A stretch of DNA of 64,000 bases from Vigna angularis (GCF_016808095.1 NC_068972.1:28388289-28452288); one strand, 5' to 3'; positions 11,240-24,001 are shown, numbered from the stretch's first letter. The notes: generated by a model from the sequence alone, not told the origin. Made by a program: numbers and translations.

Positions 11240-11393
11240 CCAACGGTTCAGTTTTGAGTCTTGTGTCTGTGTTGTGTGATTTGTGTTGTGTTGTGTTTGT
11301 GATAGTGTCGTTTTGCTATCTTGTGTTGATTTCTGTGGTTTGAATTTTTTTTGTGCTATTGTTTCATGATTACAAGGTGTTGTAATTTAGTGC

Positions 11394-12529
11394 ATGACTA
11401 GAGGAAATCCTGGATTCATACTACCCTTTGATCCTGAGATTGATAGGACGTTTCATAGGTTAATTAGGCATTCTAGGAATTTTTCTTTGGAGTCTATTTT
11501 TGAGTCTGTTCCATTAGATTTTGTGCATCCCACTGCTGAGTACTTTGTGCATACTGCATCTACTGCATCTGTTGCATCTACACTTGATTTTGATTCTGAT
11601 TCTGTTGTTTTTCACACTGAGAACAATATGGCACAACCCCCACCTCGTGAGAGGACCTTCAGGGAGATGGTTGCACCTGATTTCGATATTGAAAGCTTGT
11701 GCATCCAATATCCTGATGAGGACGTTCCATTTGTTCTCAAGAATGGACTGATCCATTTGTTGCCCAAGTTTCATGGTCTTGCAGGTGAGAGTCTACATAA
11801 GCATTTGAAGGAATTCCACATTGTATGTTCCACTATGAAACCACATGATGTTCCTGAAGAGCACATCTTCTTGAAGGCATTCCCTCATTCATTGGAAAGT
11901 GTTGCTAAGGATTGGTTGTATGGTTTGGCGCCTAGATCCGTCACTAGCTGGGATGATCTGAAGAGGCTATTCTTGGAGAAATTTTTCCCAGCATCCCGGA
12001 CCACAGCTATTAGAAAACACATATCTGGGATTAGGCAGCTTGGTGGAGAGAGCTTGTATGAGTATTGGGAGAGATTCAAGACACTTTGTGCTAGCTGTCC
12101 CCACCGTCAGATACCTGAACAACTCCTTATCCAGTATTTCTATGAGGGTTTGAACAACATGGATCGGGGTATGATTGATGCTGGCAGTGGTGGAGCTCTT
12201 GGAGACACCACACCTGCTGAGGCCAGGCAATTGATTGAGAAGATGGCCTCCAACTCTCAGCAGTTTAGCACTAGGAATGATGCCATTGTGGTGAGGGGCG
12301 TACATGATGTTGTTGCCCAGTCTTTATCAGCTGTTGAAAGCAAGTTGGAAGGCAAGATTGACTCTCTTGCGAAGTTGGTGACACAGTTGACTACTAACTA
12401 GAGATTTGCAGCTCCATCTACATCTGTTGCACGACTATGTGCTATTTGTCCTTCTAGTGACCACTATATAGATGCATGTCCTTCTTTGCAGCACCCTGCT
12501 GCCTCTGATGCGCCTCAGGCTTATGCTAC
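11394..12529 (+). pseudogene. Athila gag, N-terminal and zinc-knuckle part
   Basis: The start is the ATG at 11394 (MTRGNPGFILPFD). Residues about 120-260 form the retrotransposon gag domain, with FLKAFPHSLESVAKDWLYGL, the WDDLKRLFLEKFFP block and the YEYWERFKTLC helix. An in-frame TAG at 12399-12401 stops it; directly after it the same frame encodes a CX2CX4HX4C knuckle (CAICPSSDHYIDAC). A solo LTR then interrupts the frame at 12530, and translation would resume in the same phase at 13804. Gag builds the particle and packages RNA. Confidence 0.9.
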
Positions 12530-13798
12530 TGATAACAGTTGAAAAACTGTTATTTTCATGCTTAAAATTGACACAAAAAGCAACCTTTACACTTAGAAAC
12601 TAGCTTGAAATCATGCTTTTATCCATATTTTCATAAATAAGAGCGCTGGACAGGTTTATGCTTGATTTCAGTGTTTTTGTGCAGGTTTTAAGGTGAATTT
12701 AGTGAAAGAAGTGAAGAAGGAGAGAGATGGAATCAGAAAAGTCAACCAGAAACCAGAAAAGTCAACCAGTCAACCAGAAAAGTCAACCAGTCCACCAAAA
12801 AGTCAACCAGTCAACCAGAATACGAAAAAAGTCAACCAGACGAGTTTTGGGCCAGTTTTATGTGATTTTATGATCTGTTTGGGCCTGGACCCGTTTTCTA
12901 TTATTTTTATGTCCTATTTAAAGACCTAGATGTCTTAGGGTTGGTATCTTTGGCATAAACGAAACAAACACTCTCTCTTCACCCCTTGGGGGTAGATTGG
13001 GAGATGGTGACAGCTCTCCTATTCTCTTTCTCGGGTTTTTCTATCTCTTTCATTCTTTCATTATTGTTCATCTAGGTTCACCATGAATATGGTGAACTAA
13101 ACCTTGTATGTTTGTTGGGGAATCAATGTAATCTTTTGAAGCTCTCATATATGGAATTTGTGCTTACATCTTAATCTAAGATTTATGCTTTCTTTCATCA
13201 TTAGTTAAGGTTTTTCCTCTTTGCTTAATGCTTGCTTTGTTTAACTCATTCAATGCATGATTATTGATTTTGTTGATACGGGAACGTACGGGGAAGTCTA
13301 GATCTGGGGAATTTCTCCCAATATTATATTAGTTGTCGTTAAGCTCCTGCACTTGATGAACTAATTATTAGGAATGCTAGGAATTGTATGAACTCGTAAT
13401 TAGGGAGAAGTCTTCTTGAAAGGTACTTTAGAGAGTGGCATTAACAATGATGATTTGAATGTTGAATTCCTAAAATATATGAGAGTGGATAAGATGAAAT
13501 TGAACCCCAACAACATATTCATATATATATTTCATTAAAAGTGCTTGTCTTTTGCTTTTGCCATTGATCAACCTCATCCATACATGTTTATTTTCGTCTT
13601 TTGCATATCAAAATCCAATTATTTCGTTCTTAAGTCTTAGCTAATCAACAAATCACATAACTAAACTAGGCCGTGAGTCCTTTGGGAGAACGATACTTGG
13701 TCTTACCGAGTTTATTACTTGAAACGATTCGGTCATACTTGTCGATTGTTCAACAAGTTTGTGACATCATATTTTGGTGATCATAAATTTGTCCATCA
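12530..13798 (+). mobile_element. Solo LTR, family A, inside gag
   Basis: 1269-bp LTR beginning TGATAACAGTTG and ending TTTGTCCATCA, with a perfect target duplication GCTAC (12525-12529 and 13799-13803). It is close to the LTRs at 40792 and 46594. It contains a GTCAACCAG array (12738-12836) and a TATTTAAAG TATA-like box near 12914. No internal domain remains. Confidence 0.95.
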
Positions 13799-13803
13799 GC
13801 TAC

Positions 13804-15367
13804 GAACATCTACAACAACAGGCAGCCACAACAGCAAAATCATGACTTGTCCAGCAACAGGTACAACCCATGGTGGAGGAATCACCCGAATCTTAGATGG
13901 AACAATGCCCCACAGCATCAGCAGCAGGCGCCACCTTTCCAGAATGCTGGAGCACCTAACAGATATGTGCCTCCACCTATGCAACAACATCAGAGGCAAC
14001 AACAACAGTAGCAGCAAGAGGCACCTGCCCAACCAGTTGCCCACCCTTCCACTTCGTCTGAACCTTCATTGGAAGAGTTAGTGAGACAGATGACTATGCA
14101 AAACCTGTAGTTTCAGAAAGATAACATGCAATTTTAGCAGGAGACTAGAGCTTCCATACAGAGTCTCACTAACCAGATGGGTCAGATGGCTACTCAGATA
14201 AACCAGGCGCAGTCTCAGAATTCTGATAAGTTACCATCCCAGACTGTGCAGAATCCAAGGAATGTGAGTGCCATAACCCTCAGATCAGGGAAGCAGATTG
14301 TTGTGCCTTTAGAGCCCGCTTCTACACCTACACTCGTGCCTGCCACTTGTCCTAGAGAGGACGACATTGACGGTCCACGCAAGGCATTTGAGATGGGTGG
14401 ATCTTCTTCTCCAACCGGTGGTTCTTCTTCAGGTGGATCTTCTCCCTTTTCCACCACCACCGCTGTCGCACCTTCTCCATTGGTTGACCGACCTATCCCT
14501 CTTCCATTCCCTTCACGGGCACTTCCTAGCAAAAAGATGGAAGAGGTGGATAGGGAAATTCTGGAGACCTTCAGGAAGGTAGAGGTGAACATACCTCTAC
14601 TCGATGCCATCAAGCAGATACCAAAGTATGCCAAATTCTTGAAGGAGTTGTGCACACATAAGAGGAAGATGAAGGGAAATGAGAGGATTAGCATGGGAAG
14701 GAATGTATCTGCGCTTATTGGTAAGTCGGTCTCGCACATTCCTGAAAAGTGTAAGGACCCAGGTATATTTTGCATTCCTTGTGTGATTGGAAACAATAAA
14801 TTTGAGAATGCCATGCTTGATTTGGGTGCTTCTTTTAATGTCATGCCTTTGTCTATATATGCATCTTTGTCTCTTGGTCCTTTGCAAACCACGGGTGTTG
14901 TCATTCAGTTGGCCAATAGGAGTGTTACCCACCCAACAGGTTTCATAGAGGATGTCTTGGTTAGGGTTGGTGAATTGATTTTTCCTCCTGACTTTTATGT
15001 TTTGGAAATGGAGGAGGGATTCTCTCATGGATCCGCTCCCATTATCTTAGGCAGGCCATTCTTGAAAACTGCCCGAACTAAGATTGATGTGTATGCTGGA
15101 AATTTGTCTATGGAATTTGCTGATATTGTTGTTCATTTTAATATCCTTGATGCAATGAAATTTCCAGCTGAGGACCATTCTCTATTTAGGATCGATGCAT
15201 TGGATGATATTATTGATGAATTTGTTGTTGACGACTTTCATTCTGTGCATGAGAAGAAGCATTCTTTTCTATCTTCTTTGCATTCATGCATTGAATGTGG
15301 ATTCGAATCAGGATTTGAGAATGATGTTGATAATGTTGTGGATTTTGATGAGGATTGTGATGTCTAG
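13804..15367 (+). pseudogene. Athila gag C-terminus and aspartic protease
   Basis: Continues the gag frame. A Q/N/P-rich gag tail is followed by the Athila-typical SLTNQMGQMATQINQAQSQN region and NVSAITLRSGKQ. The protease has its active-site loop LDLGASFNV at about 14816-14840 and the downstream IILGRPFLKTARTKIDV block; DLG replaces the usual DTG, as is common in this clade. Four in-frame TAG codons interrupt it (14009, 14108, 14135, 15365), otherwise the frame is open from 13804 through RT. The 14177-15367 portion alone is a 396-codon open frame. Protease would cleave the Gag-Pol polyprotein. Confidence 0.9.
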
Positions 15368-17100
15368 GATATTGATGTTATGCATGATATTGATGATGTT
15401 GTTGACATATCTGTGATGGACATTGATTTGGATTGTGATGAGATAAGTGTTCTGCCTTTACCTGTACACTTTTTAGAGTCAGAATGCATTAACCACGTTG
15501 CAGGAAGTACAGTTGAATCTGACTTGCAGGCACCCACTCTTGAGCTGAAACAGCTCCCAGATAACCTCAAGTACGTGTACTTGGAGGATGATGAGAAGAA
15601 ACCGATGATCATTTCTACCTCCCTTGATTCTGTTCAAGAGGAGAAGTTGCTTGGTGTGTTGAGGAAGCACAAGAAGGCCATTGGTTGGAGTTTGGCTGAC
15701 ATACCTAGTATTAGCCCATCCACATGCATGCATAGAATTCTTTTGGAAGATGGGGCAAAGCCAGTGAGACAACCACAAAGAAGGCAAAACCCCGTGATCA
15801 TGGACGTCATCAAGAAGGAGGTGACCAAGCTTTTGCAAGCTGGGATCATCTACCCTATTTCAGACAGTCAGTGGGTGAGCCTCATCTATGTTGTGCCCAA
15901 GAAAACTGGCCTCATTGTGGTGAAGAATGAGAGGGGTGAGCTTATCCCAACTAGAGTGCAGAACAGCTGGAGAGTCTGCATTGACTATAGGAGGCTCAAC
16001 CAAGCAACCAGGAAAGATCATTTCCCCCTGCCATTCATTAATCAGATGCTGGAGCGCCTGGTAGGTAAATCTCATTATTATTTTCTTGATGGTTTTTCTG
16101 GTTACTTTCAAATAAATATTGTGCCTGAGGATCAAGAGAAAACCACATTCACCTGCCCCTTTGGCACTTTTGCCTATAGGAGGATGACCTTTGGTCTATG
16201 CAACGCCCCCGGTACCTTCCAACGGTACATGCTTAGCATTTTTAGCGACTTTCTTGAGAGTTGCATAGAGGTGTTTATGGATGATTTTACTGTGTATGGA
16301 TCCTCTTTTGATGCATGTTTAGACAGTCTGGAAAAAGTTTTGAAAAGATGCATAGAAACAAACCTTGTTCTCAATTTTGAGAAATGTCACTTCATGGTTG
16401 AACAAGGTTTGGTTCTAGGGCATATCATTTCTGAAAAGGGAATAGAGGTAGACCCTGCTAAGATATCTGTGATTTCGCAGTTGCCTTACCCCTCTTGCGT
16501 GCGAGAGGTGCGATCTTTCCTTGGACATGCAGGTTTCTACAGGCGCTTCATCGAAGATTTCAGCAAGAAGGCGCTCCTTTTGTCCAGACTGCTGCAGAGG
16601 GATATTGACTTTGCTTTTGATGACAGATGCAAGCAGGCGTTTGATTGCCTGAAGGAAGCTTTGACCACCACCCCTATCATTCAGGCACCGGATTGGACAG
16701 CCCCATTTGAGCTCATGTGTGATGCGTCTAATTATGCATTGGGGGCTGTCTTGACACAGAAAATTATACCACAACTGAAAAAGAGTTGTTGGCAATTGTT
16801 TTTGCTCTTGATAAGTTTAGGTCATATTTGCTTGGATCACCTGTTATTGTGTATACTGACCATGCAGCTCTAAAGTTTCTATTGAAAAAGGCTGAGTCAA
16901 AGCCTAGATTAATCAGGTGGATGCTATTGCTCCAGGAGTTTGACTTGCAGATTAAAGACCGGAGTAGAGCACAGAATTTGGTTGCAGACCACCTCAGCCG
17001 GATTGAGAGAGCTGGGAATGAAGTTGATGTGTTGCCCATCCAGGATGACTTTCCTGATGAGAGTTTGTTGATGATTTCTTATTCTCACCCCACTCCTTGG
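15368..17100 (+). pseudogene. Reverse transcriptase and RNase H
   Basis: In frame with the protease after one TAG. RT runs from about 15560 to 16650: the LQAGIIYPISDSQWVS block, VCIDYRRLN, HFPLPFINQMLE, YFLDGFSGYFQI, FGLCNAPGTFQRYM and the catalytic VFMDDF at 16271-16288. RNase H follows with [12 protein letters not shown] (16720-16750). A small deletion near 16760 shifts the frame; the rest resumes as [26 protein letters not shown] and NLVADHLSR to about 17010. The deletion removes about 25 residues expected between the first Asp and the TTEKELLA helix. Confidence 0.93.
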
Positions 17101-17487
17101 TTTGCACACATTGTAAATTATTTGGTTGCTTCTGTTTTTCCTCCCTTAGCATCACGTGCTCAGATTGCTAAAATTAAGAGTGATGCTAAGTATTATGTTT
17201 GGGATGACCCATATCTGTGGAAGTTGTGCAGTGACCAGGTTACTAGGAGATGCATTCCGAACCATGAGATTGACTCGGTCTTGCAGTTTTGTCATGCCTC
17301 CTCACCTGGTGGTCATCTGGGGATACAAAGAATAGCTCGCAGGGTGCTTGACTGTGGTTTCTATTGGCCTTCCATCTTTAAAGATGCGGAGAGGATTTGC
17401 AGCACCTGTGAGCCTTGTCAGAGAGTAGGAGGATCAATTTCATAGAGACAAGAGATGCCTCAACAGCCTATGCTGTTCTGTGAGGTG
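17101..17487 (+). pseudogene. Integrase N-terminal HHCC zinc-finger domain
   Basis: Same frame as RNase H. It contains [23 protein letters not shown] and CSTCEPCQR, giving the His-His-Cys-Cys zinc-binding set. A TAG at 17443-17445 stops the frame. The coding sequence then runs to 17487, where the minus-strand element is inserted; it continues at 24002. Confidence 0.9.
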
Positions 17488-19403
17488 TGATGCGGGCTGT
17501 CGCGGCCCGTCAAATTTGATGTGCATTAAAGAATACTTTATAGTGCTAGGAAGTGACTCTTAGGTCGTCTCTCAAGGACCAAATGTGGTTCAGTCAATAG
17601 GTCAAACACGTAGTGGGGAGTTTTGATAGTAGTGTTTTTGGTTGCGGATGAACTTAAATTAAAATGGAAATTAAATAAAATTAAACATAATTAAAAACAT
17701 TGAAATAAAAGAAAACATTAAAGTGAATACTACAATAGGCAAATATCTAAATACAATTGAAGCTATTAAAATACAACGCTTGAGCTAAAACATTAAATGA
17801 ACAATGCAGCATAAAAATTAAAATTACAAGGTGAATGCAAGAAAATAAAATTTAGGATTAACCATGCTAAATAGCTAAACAACTATAATCACAAAATAAG
17901 GCACTGAAAAATTGCAGTGGCAAGAAATAAAGAAAATAACGCATAAAAATCTGAAATTTAAATGCAAGAACGTAACAAGAAAAATCATAACCCTAAATTA
18001 AAAATCTCTGCAAAAGAAAGGAAATGAATGTGCTTAAACAAAAGAAATATTCCAGCCGTGAAAGAAAATTAAATTCTACTGGACATCACCGTCCATGTGC
18101 ATCCACTTCTTAAAAAAAAAAAGAAAACAAAACAATCCTATGTGGTGGCTGCTGTAGGAAGGGAAAGAAACTAAAGCTGTTGTTTTAACTTTAAAAGAAA
18201 TACAAATGGTGCTCTCTATCTAATCTCCTCTCGGTGGTTCTCCCTTCCTCAGCCGAGACCGTGTGCACCACTTCACCTCTCAATATCCATGGCGGCTGGA
18301 GCACACCTCAACCATTCTCCATTCTTTTCTCCACCTCCTCCTACATTCTTCTAAGCCAATAAAAATTCTCCCTTTCCCTCTCGGTGGTGGCCGGAGCTTA
18401 AATCCAAAAGACCCTCATGAAGCCCTCCACGCGTGATGCTCTCCAAGCTTGCTGGCCCGTGTGTTGATTGCTGCTGGAACGCTTCTCGTGCACATGGGCT
18501 GCGTGTGCTTCTCCAATTTTTTGTTGGACGCCACTCTTCTTTGCTGGAGCAGCTGGACTCCTCTTCTTTTGCCACCACATGCTGCTGCTGGATCACGCTT
18601 CCTAATCTCTCCAAGCTTGCTGGATGGGAGCTACTGGACCGTGAAGGTTGTTGGACGCCACTCCACTTCTCGCTGTCCGCCACTGCTGCTTCTCCAAGCC
18701 CAAGTGCGTGTTGCTGCTGCTCCAGCCTGCTGCCAGCGTGCTGGACGTGAAGGCTTTCATGGGCCATCTCCGAGTGCGACTACTGTGCCACATGAATCAG
18801 TTGGGAGCGTGAAGTCCAGCCCATTAAGATCAGCGTGTTGCTGCTGCTGGCTGCTGGTGCTTTTCGGATGGAGCAAGCAGGATGTGGCATCAAGACTTGT
18901 ATTGCTGGGTCGTTTGCTTTCCTTGTGCACCTCCCTTCCATGATTAAAAACAAATGAAATCAGCACTCCCTCATATGCTTCCAGCCGTGACACCACTTCA
19001 GCCTTGTGCATCTACTTTCTTCTAAAATGACTCTGCCCTCCTCATTCTAGCACCACTCCAATTAATTTCCATGGGCTGGGTGTGTTGCTGCATATTTTCT
19101 TTGTGCACACCTCCTTTTCCATTTGAAGCACCCTAAAAATGAAATTCACACATCCTCACATTTTAGCTTAAAATATAATTGATGTGGCATTTCTCTTTAA
19201 GTCCCAAAATATTATTCAACACTTTTTCTACAATTGATATTGCACATAATTAGCTCAAATAATTCAAATTAATTAAAATAAGAATTTTTTATCAAATTAA
19301 GCACAATTAGCAAAAACGGAAAAATACCGGACATTTAAGCACAATTCCCTGATTAATTCTAGCACACTAAACTAAGTGAAGTCAAGAAAATATTGATTCA
19401 TCA
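17488..19403 (-). repeat. 3' LTR of the nested minus-strand element (1916 bp)
   Basis: As read on the plus strand it starts TGATGCGGGC and ends GATTCATCA. It contains a GC-richer region (about 18230-18950) with many CTGCTGG/TGGACG repeats that produces spurious long frames on both strands. The 5' LTR lacks two blocks found here (about 17843-18135 and about 18300-18556). Confidence 0.92.
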
Positions 19404-20775
19404 AAATAGACCACACTTAGTCTTTTGCACTCCTGGACAAAATCAAGACGCAGATCAAGGAATAATTCAAAGGACATCAGGGAAGTGACACAAACTAATC
19501 ACAGAAAACAAAGACTAACAAGGACAGAAACAGAATTACACAATTCTCAAGGAATCTGGACCAAGAAAGGAAGTAGACAATATCCAACACAGAATCAAAG
19601 AAAACCGATAGTCATGAAATCATCCAAGCAATTCAAGACATGGCAAAATGATTAATCAAAAGCAATAGAACCTCACAGATGCACTATCAGTGTTTCTCTC
19701 AAGTGTCTAAGGTAAAGAACTTCAACTCAATGCACTCAAGAAAGCAAGCAACAACAGACTTGGCAAGCCTCTAATATCAATACTCAAAACATATGCATGT
19801 TCAAATCAAAAGGTCTTTTATGGATGTAATGGGGTCAATGACAAGGGAGGATAAATATGGATGATAAGCTACAAACCAAAAGAAATAGAGGAGCAATGGG
19901 GAACAAGTGTAAACACAGTAAAATCACACCTAGACCTCTAATTCAATCCTCTTCTTGACTCCATTATTCACATTTTTTTTTTCATTCATTTTTTTTCTAT
20001 TTTTTTTTATCCTGTCTCTTTCCTTTTCTCTCTTTTCAAAACAAAACTGTAAAAGACAAGATACACATATATTTACAAAAACAAAACAAGAAGAGGAACC
20101 AACTAGCCAACTCATAAGAACCCGTAAGGAGACCACACTTGTTCCCAAAACACTTCCAAAGCTCCAAAATTCCCTAAGGTTAAGGTAATCATGGTTTTTC
20201 ACTTAGGGCTAGTGTATGAGCTTCAAAACAAAGAAATGAGGAAAGTATAGGCTCAAAAAGGGTTTTCAAAGAATCAGAACAAGGTAAGCTTATTTGGCTA
20301 GAGAGGCTCAAAAACAAAATTGCCTTTATCACTTCCAAACATGCATATCAATCAAGAATTATCAACAAAAGTCAAGCCAATGCATATGCGCAAGCAATCA
20401 AGAGACATATCACACACAAGATAGAACATAAAGTGGCTCAAATCTCACCCAGGGTAATTCTGTCATAATCAATTCAACTCTCACAAATCATAATCATCTT
20501 CCAAGCAGAGAAAAGCAAGGATTTCAAACAAATAAGTATCAATCAAGTGAAGGAAATGATAAGTCTACAACCCAAATAAAATCCAGAAATGAAGAGAATA
20601 ATGCAAAACTCTATACAAGACACGACAAAAACAACCTAAAATAGAAAAAATTTAACAAAGAAAACAAAAACTATCAAAGAAAAATCAAAATCTCCCCCAA
20701 TAGACCACACTTACACTACACAGTGTCCTCAGTGTGTCACAAACAATAAGATCAGAAATCAGAACAGTGAACAGA
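19404..20775 (-). other. 3' non-coding region of the nested minus-strand element
   Basis: Homologous, in reverse, to 24920-26335 of the host element; shared landmarks are 'tagaccacacttagtc' next to the LTR and 'cctcagtgtgtcac' near 20728. The 'caaaatctcccccaatagac' segment at 20686-20705 reads on the minus strand as a purine-rich tract and may act as an internal polypurine tract. No conserved frame was seen. Confidence 0.75.
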
Positions 20776-22452
20776 TCATGGACAAGTGCAATAAAAGTAC
20801 GGAAAGAGGGAGAAGGGAAAAAGAAAACTCCCCTGGTCATGGTGGTAGTTTCCAATTTTGGACATGTAGGGAGATGTCTTCCACCATTGGATCCAACAAG
20901 GAAGTTTGAGGAAGAATTTCTTCATCCTCCAGATTTGATCTAGTAGGGAAATGTCTTCCATAGCTGGATCTAAGAAGTGATTGTTGATGAGTGGGTTCAG
21001 CTGGTGCCTATTGATCTTGAAGCTTTTGTCAGTGTTAGCACCTCTGTTTATCATTGTGGGTGTTTGTTGATCAAATTCATGCGTACCTCCTGCAACATGG
21101 TTAGTGCAATGTGGTTCCAAAGAAATAACATGCAGGGGTATAACACCCAATCTCAGTGTAGCAGGCTTAACCTCATATACATCCTCAGAACATGAATCAA
21201 TTTCAAATGTACAAACAATATCAATAACAGGCTCAGATTCATGTTCAGTGCATGGAGAATAAATATTCAGATGTGGTAGCAAACAGTGGTTCTCATCATG
21301 CACAGAGGGAGAATTAAAAACAGACTCATCAACAATATAATCATCAACATACCTATCAATAGCATAATCATTAAAAGCATAATCAAATTGTGGTATGTTT
21401 AACTCCACTTCCTTGAAGATTGGTAGAGTGGTGGTAGATGAAAATGGTCTACCTGGCTCATCATTACTGCTTATTCCTACCTGGTTCTCAAAATCTTTAT
21501 CAGGATCTATCTCCTCAATCGCCAAAGTAGGGACATCTGAAGGTGGGAGAGTAGGTGGCACAATGAGCGCAAGACTCTGGTTCCCATCTCCTAAGTCAAT
21601 GACACTAACATCATCTGGAATCTGAACAGTCTGAAATGGTCTCTCTGAATCTTGAGACTGTTCCTCAGTGAGTTGAATGGCCATCTGCCCTATCTGATCA
21701 GTCAAACTCTAAATGTCAGCTTGTGTTTCCTGCTGAAACTCCATGTTCGCTTGCTTGAACTGAAGATTTTGCATGGTCATCTGCTCATTTAACTCCTTCA
21801 ATGTAAGCTCAGAAGTAGAAGGCTGAGGATCTATTTCAGCAGGCTCATAAGACTGTAGCTGCTGTAGCTCCTGGACTGGTGGAGGCATACAAGTATTCTG
21901 GAGTGGTGGTTCTTGATATTGATGTTGTGGAGTACTATACCATCCCAGGTTAGGATCATTCCATCCAGAATCATTGCTGTAACCATACTGCAGAGGGAAG
22001 AATTCGTTTAGAAACTGATGCTCAAGATCTTCCCAACTGGTGACGGATCCTGGAGGTAGACAATAACACCAATCCTTCGCTACTCCTTGTAATGAGTATG
22101 AAAATGCTCTTACGAAAATGTGATCATCCGGGACATCTGGAGGTTTCATTGCAGAGCAAATGAGATAGAACTTCTCCAAATGTTTATGTGGGCATTCACC
22201 TACAAAACCATGAAACTCGGGCAACAAATTTATCAGTCCAGTGTTGAAAACACAACGAACATCCTCCTCATCAAGTGGAACCGGCTCCCAAGGAGCACTC
22301 TCAGAAGTTGGGGAATGAGCCATAGTGTTCTCAGCATAAAAATCAGCAGAATAAACATGAGGACTGTACTCAGAGTTAGATGCAGAAGGAGAATCATAAT
22401 CAAAGGCACAGGCAGAATAAGCAGCATTCACAACATCAAAATAGGTAGACAT
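20776..22452 (-). pseudogene. Gag with truncated downstream region, non-autonomous
   Basis: One frame of about 559 codons broken only by a TAG at 21706-21708. The first part (start 22452, MSTYFDVVNAAYS) has the gag block PDVPDDHIFVRAFSYSL and SVTSWEDLEHQFLNEFFP. It then jumps to the Q/P-rich tail, missing the second half of the gag domain and the zinc knuckle. The second part starts with the SLTDQIGQMA region, then acidic sequence, and ends without protease or RT motifs. A TAG replaces the Gln expected in SIQSLTNQMG of the host element. The protein could at most supply a partial gag. Confidence 0.85.
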
Positions 22453-22606
22453 GGAAAAAGAAAATACTAAAAATTACGAAACAAACAAAACACGTCACAA
22501 TTTAACATGCAACGCATACACACAAAACAGAACATCACATCACAAGACAAGACAAAACACAACATAACACACTAACACAACAAAAGACCTAACACCGAAC
22601 CGTTGG

Positions 22607-22624
22607 TCCCCGGCAGCGGCGCAA
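22607..22624 (-). promoter_or_regulatory. Primer binding site of the nested minus-strand element
   Basis: The minus strand reads TTGCGCCGCTGCCGGGGA, one change from the site of the host element at 11222, five bases from the LTR end. Confidence 0.8.
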
Positions 22625-22629
22625 AAATT

Positions 22630-23996
22630 TGATGCGGGTTGTCGCAGCCCGTCAAATTTGATGTGCATTAAAAAATGAAGTATAGTGCTAGGAAGTGACT
22701 CCTAGGTTGTCTCTCAAGGACCAAATGTGGTTCAGTTAATAGGTCAAACAGGTAGTGGGGGGGTTTTGATAGTGTTTTTGGTTGCGGATGAACTTAAATT
22801 AAAATGGAAATTAAATAAAACCAAACATAATTAAAAACATTGAAATAAAAGAAAAAATTAAAGTGAATACTACAATAGGCAAATATCCAAATGCAATTGA
22901 AGCTATTAAAATGCAACGCTTAAGCTAAAACATTAAATGAACAATGCAGCATAAAAAGTAAAATTACAAGGTGAATGCAATCCTATGTGGTGGCTGCTGT
23001 AGGAAGGGAAAGAAACTAAAGCTGTTGTTTTAACTTTAAAAGAAATACAAATGGTGCTCCCCATCTAATCTCCTCTCGGTGGTTCTCCCTTCCTCAGCCG
23101 AGACCGTGTGCACCACTTCACCTCTCAATATCCATGGCGGCTGGACCACCACTTCTTTTGCCACCACATGCTGCTGCTGGATCACGCTTCCTAATCTCTC
23201 CAAGCTTGCTGGATGGGAGCTGCTGGACTGTGAAGGTTGCTGGACGCTACTCCACTTCTCGTTGTCCGCCACTGCTGCTTCTCCAAGCCCAAGTACGTGT
23301 TGCTGCTGCTCCAGCCTGCTGCCAGCGTGCTGGACGTGAAGGCTTTCATGGGCCATCTCCGAGTGCTGCTGCTGTGCCGCGTGAATCAGCTGGGAGCGTG
23401 AAGTCCACCCATTGAGATCAGCGTGTTGCTGCTGCTGGCTGCTGGTTGCTGGTGCTTTTCGAATGCAGCAAGTAGGATGTCGCATCAAGACTTGTATTGC
23501 TGGGCCGTTTGCTTTCCTTGTGCACCTCCCTTCCATGATTAAAAACAAATGAAATCAGCACTCCCTCATATGCTTTCAGCCGTGACACCACTTCAGCCTT
23601 GTGCATCTACTTTCTTCTAAAATGAATCTGCCCTCCTCTTTCCAGCACCACTCCAATTAATTTCCATGGGCCGGGTGTGTTGCTGCCTATTTTCTTTGTG
23701 CACACCTCCTTTTCCATTTGAAGCACCCTAAAAATGAAACACACATCCTCTCATTTTAGCTTAAAATATAATTGATGTGGCATTTCTCTTTAAGTCCCAA
23801 AATATTATCCAACAATTTTCCTACAATTAATAATGCAAATAATTAGTTCAAATAATTCAAATTAATTAAAATAAGAATTTTTTATTAAATTAAGCACAAT
23901 TAGCAAAAACGGAAAAATAGCGGACATTTAAGCACAATTTCCTGATTAATTGTAGCACACTAAACTAAGTGAAGTCAAGAAAATATTGATTCATCA
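22630..23996 (-). repeat. 5' LTR of the nested minus-strand element (1367 bp)
   Basis: Shares both ends with 17488-19403 but lacks about 295 bp (join at about 22979) and about 255 bp (join at about 23139). The joins show short microhomologies (CAA; GCTGGA). Confidence 0.9.
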
Positions 23997-24001
23997 AGGT
24001 G

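Larger units (their letters stand above)
17488..23996 (-). mobile_element. Non-autonomous gag-only Athila relative nested in integrase
   Basis: A minus-strand element with LTRs at 22630-23996 (5') and 17488-19403 (3') and target duplication AGGTG (17483-17487 and 23997-24001). LTR ends, primer site, gag and 3' non-coding region are all related to the host element. It lacks protease active site, RT, RNase H and integrase, so it must have been mobilised in trans, plausibly by an element like its host. The two LTRs differ in length by 549 bp. Confidence 0.93.

Noticed and set aside
18351..19011. Several long frames on both strands in a GC-richer part of an LTR
   Set aside because: They are due to low-stop CTGCTGG-type repeats inside the LTR; the second LTR copy has the same stretch with frame-breaking differences.
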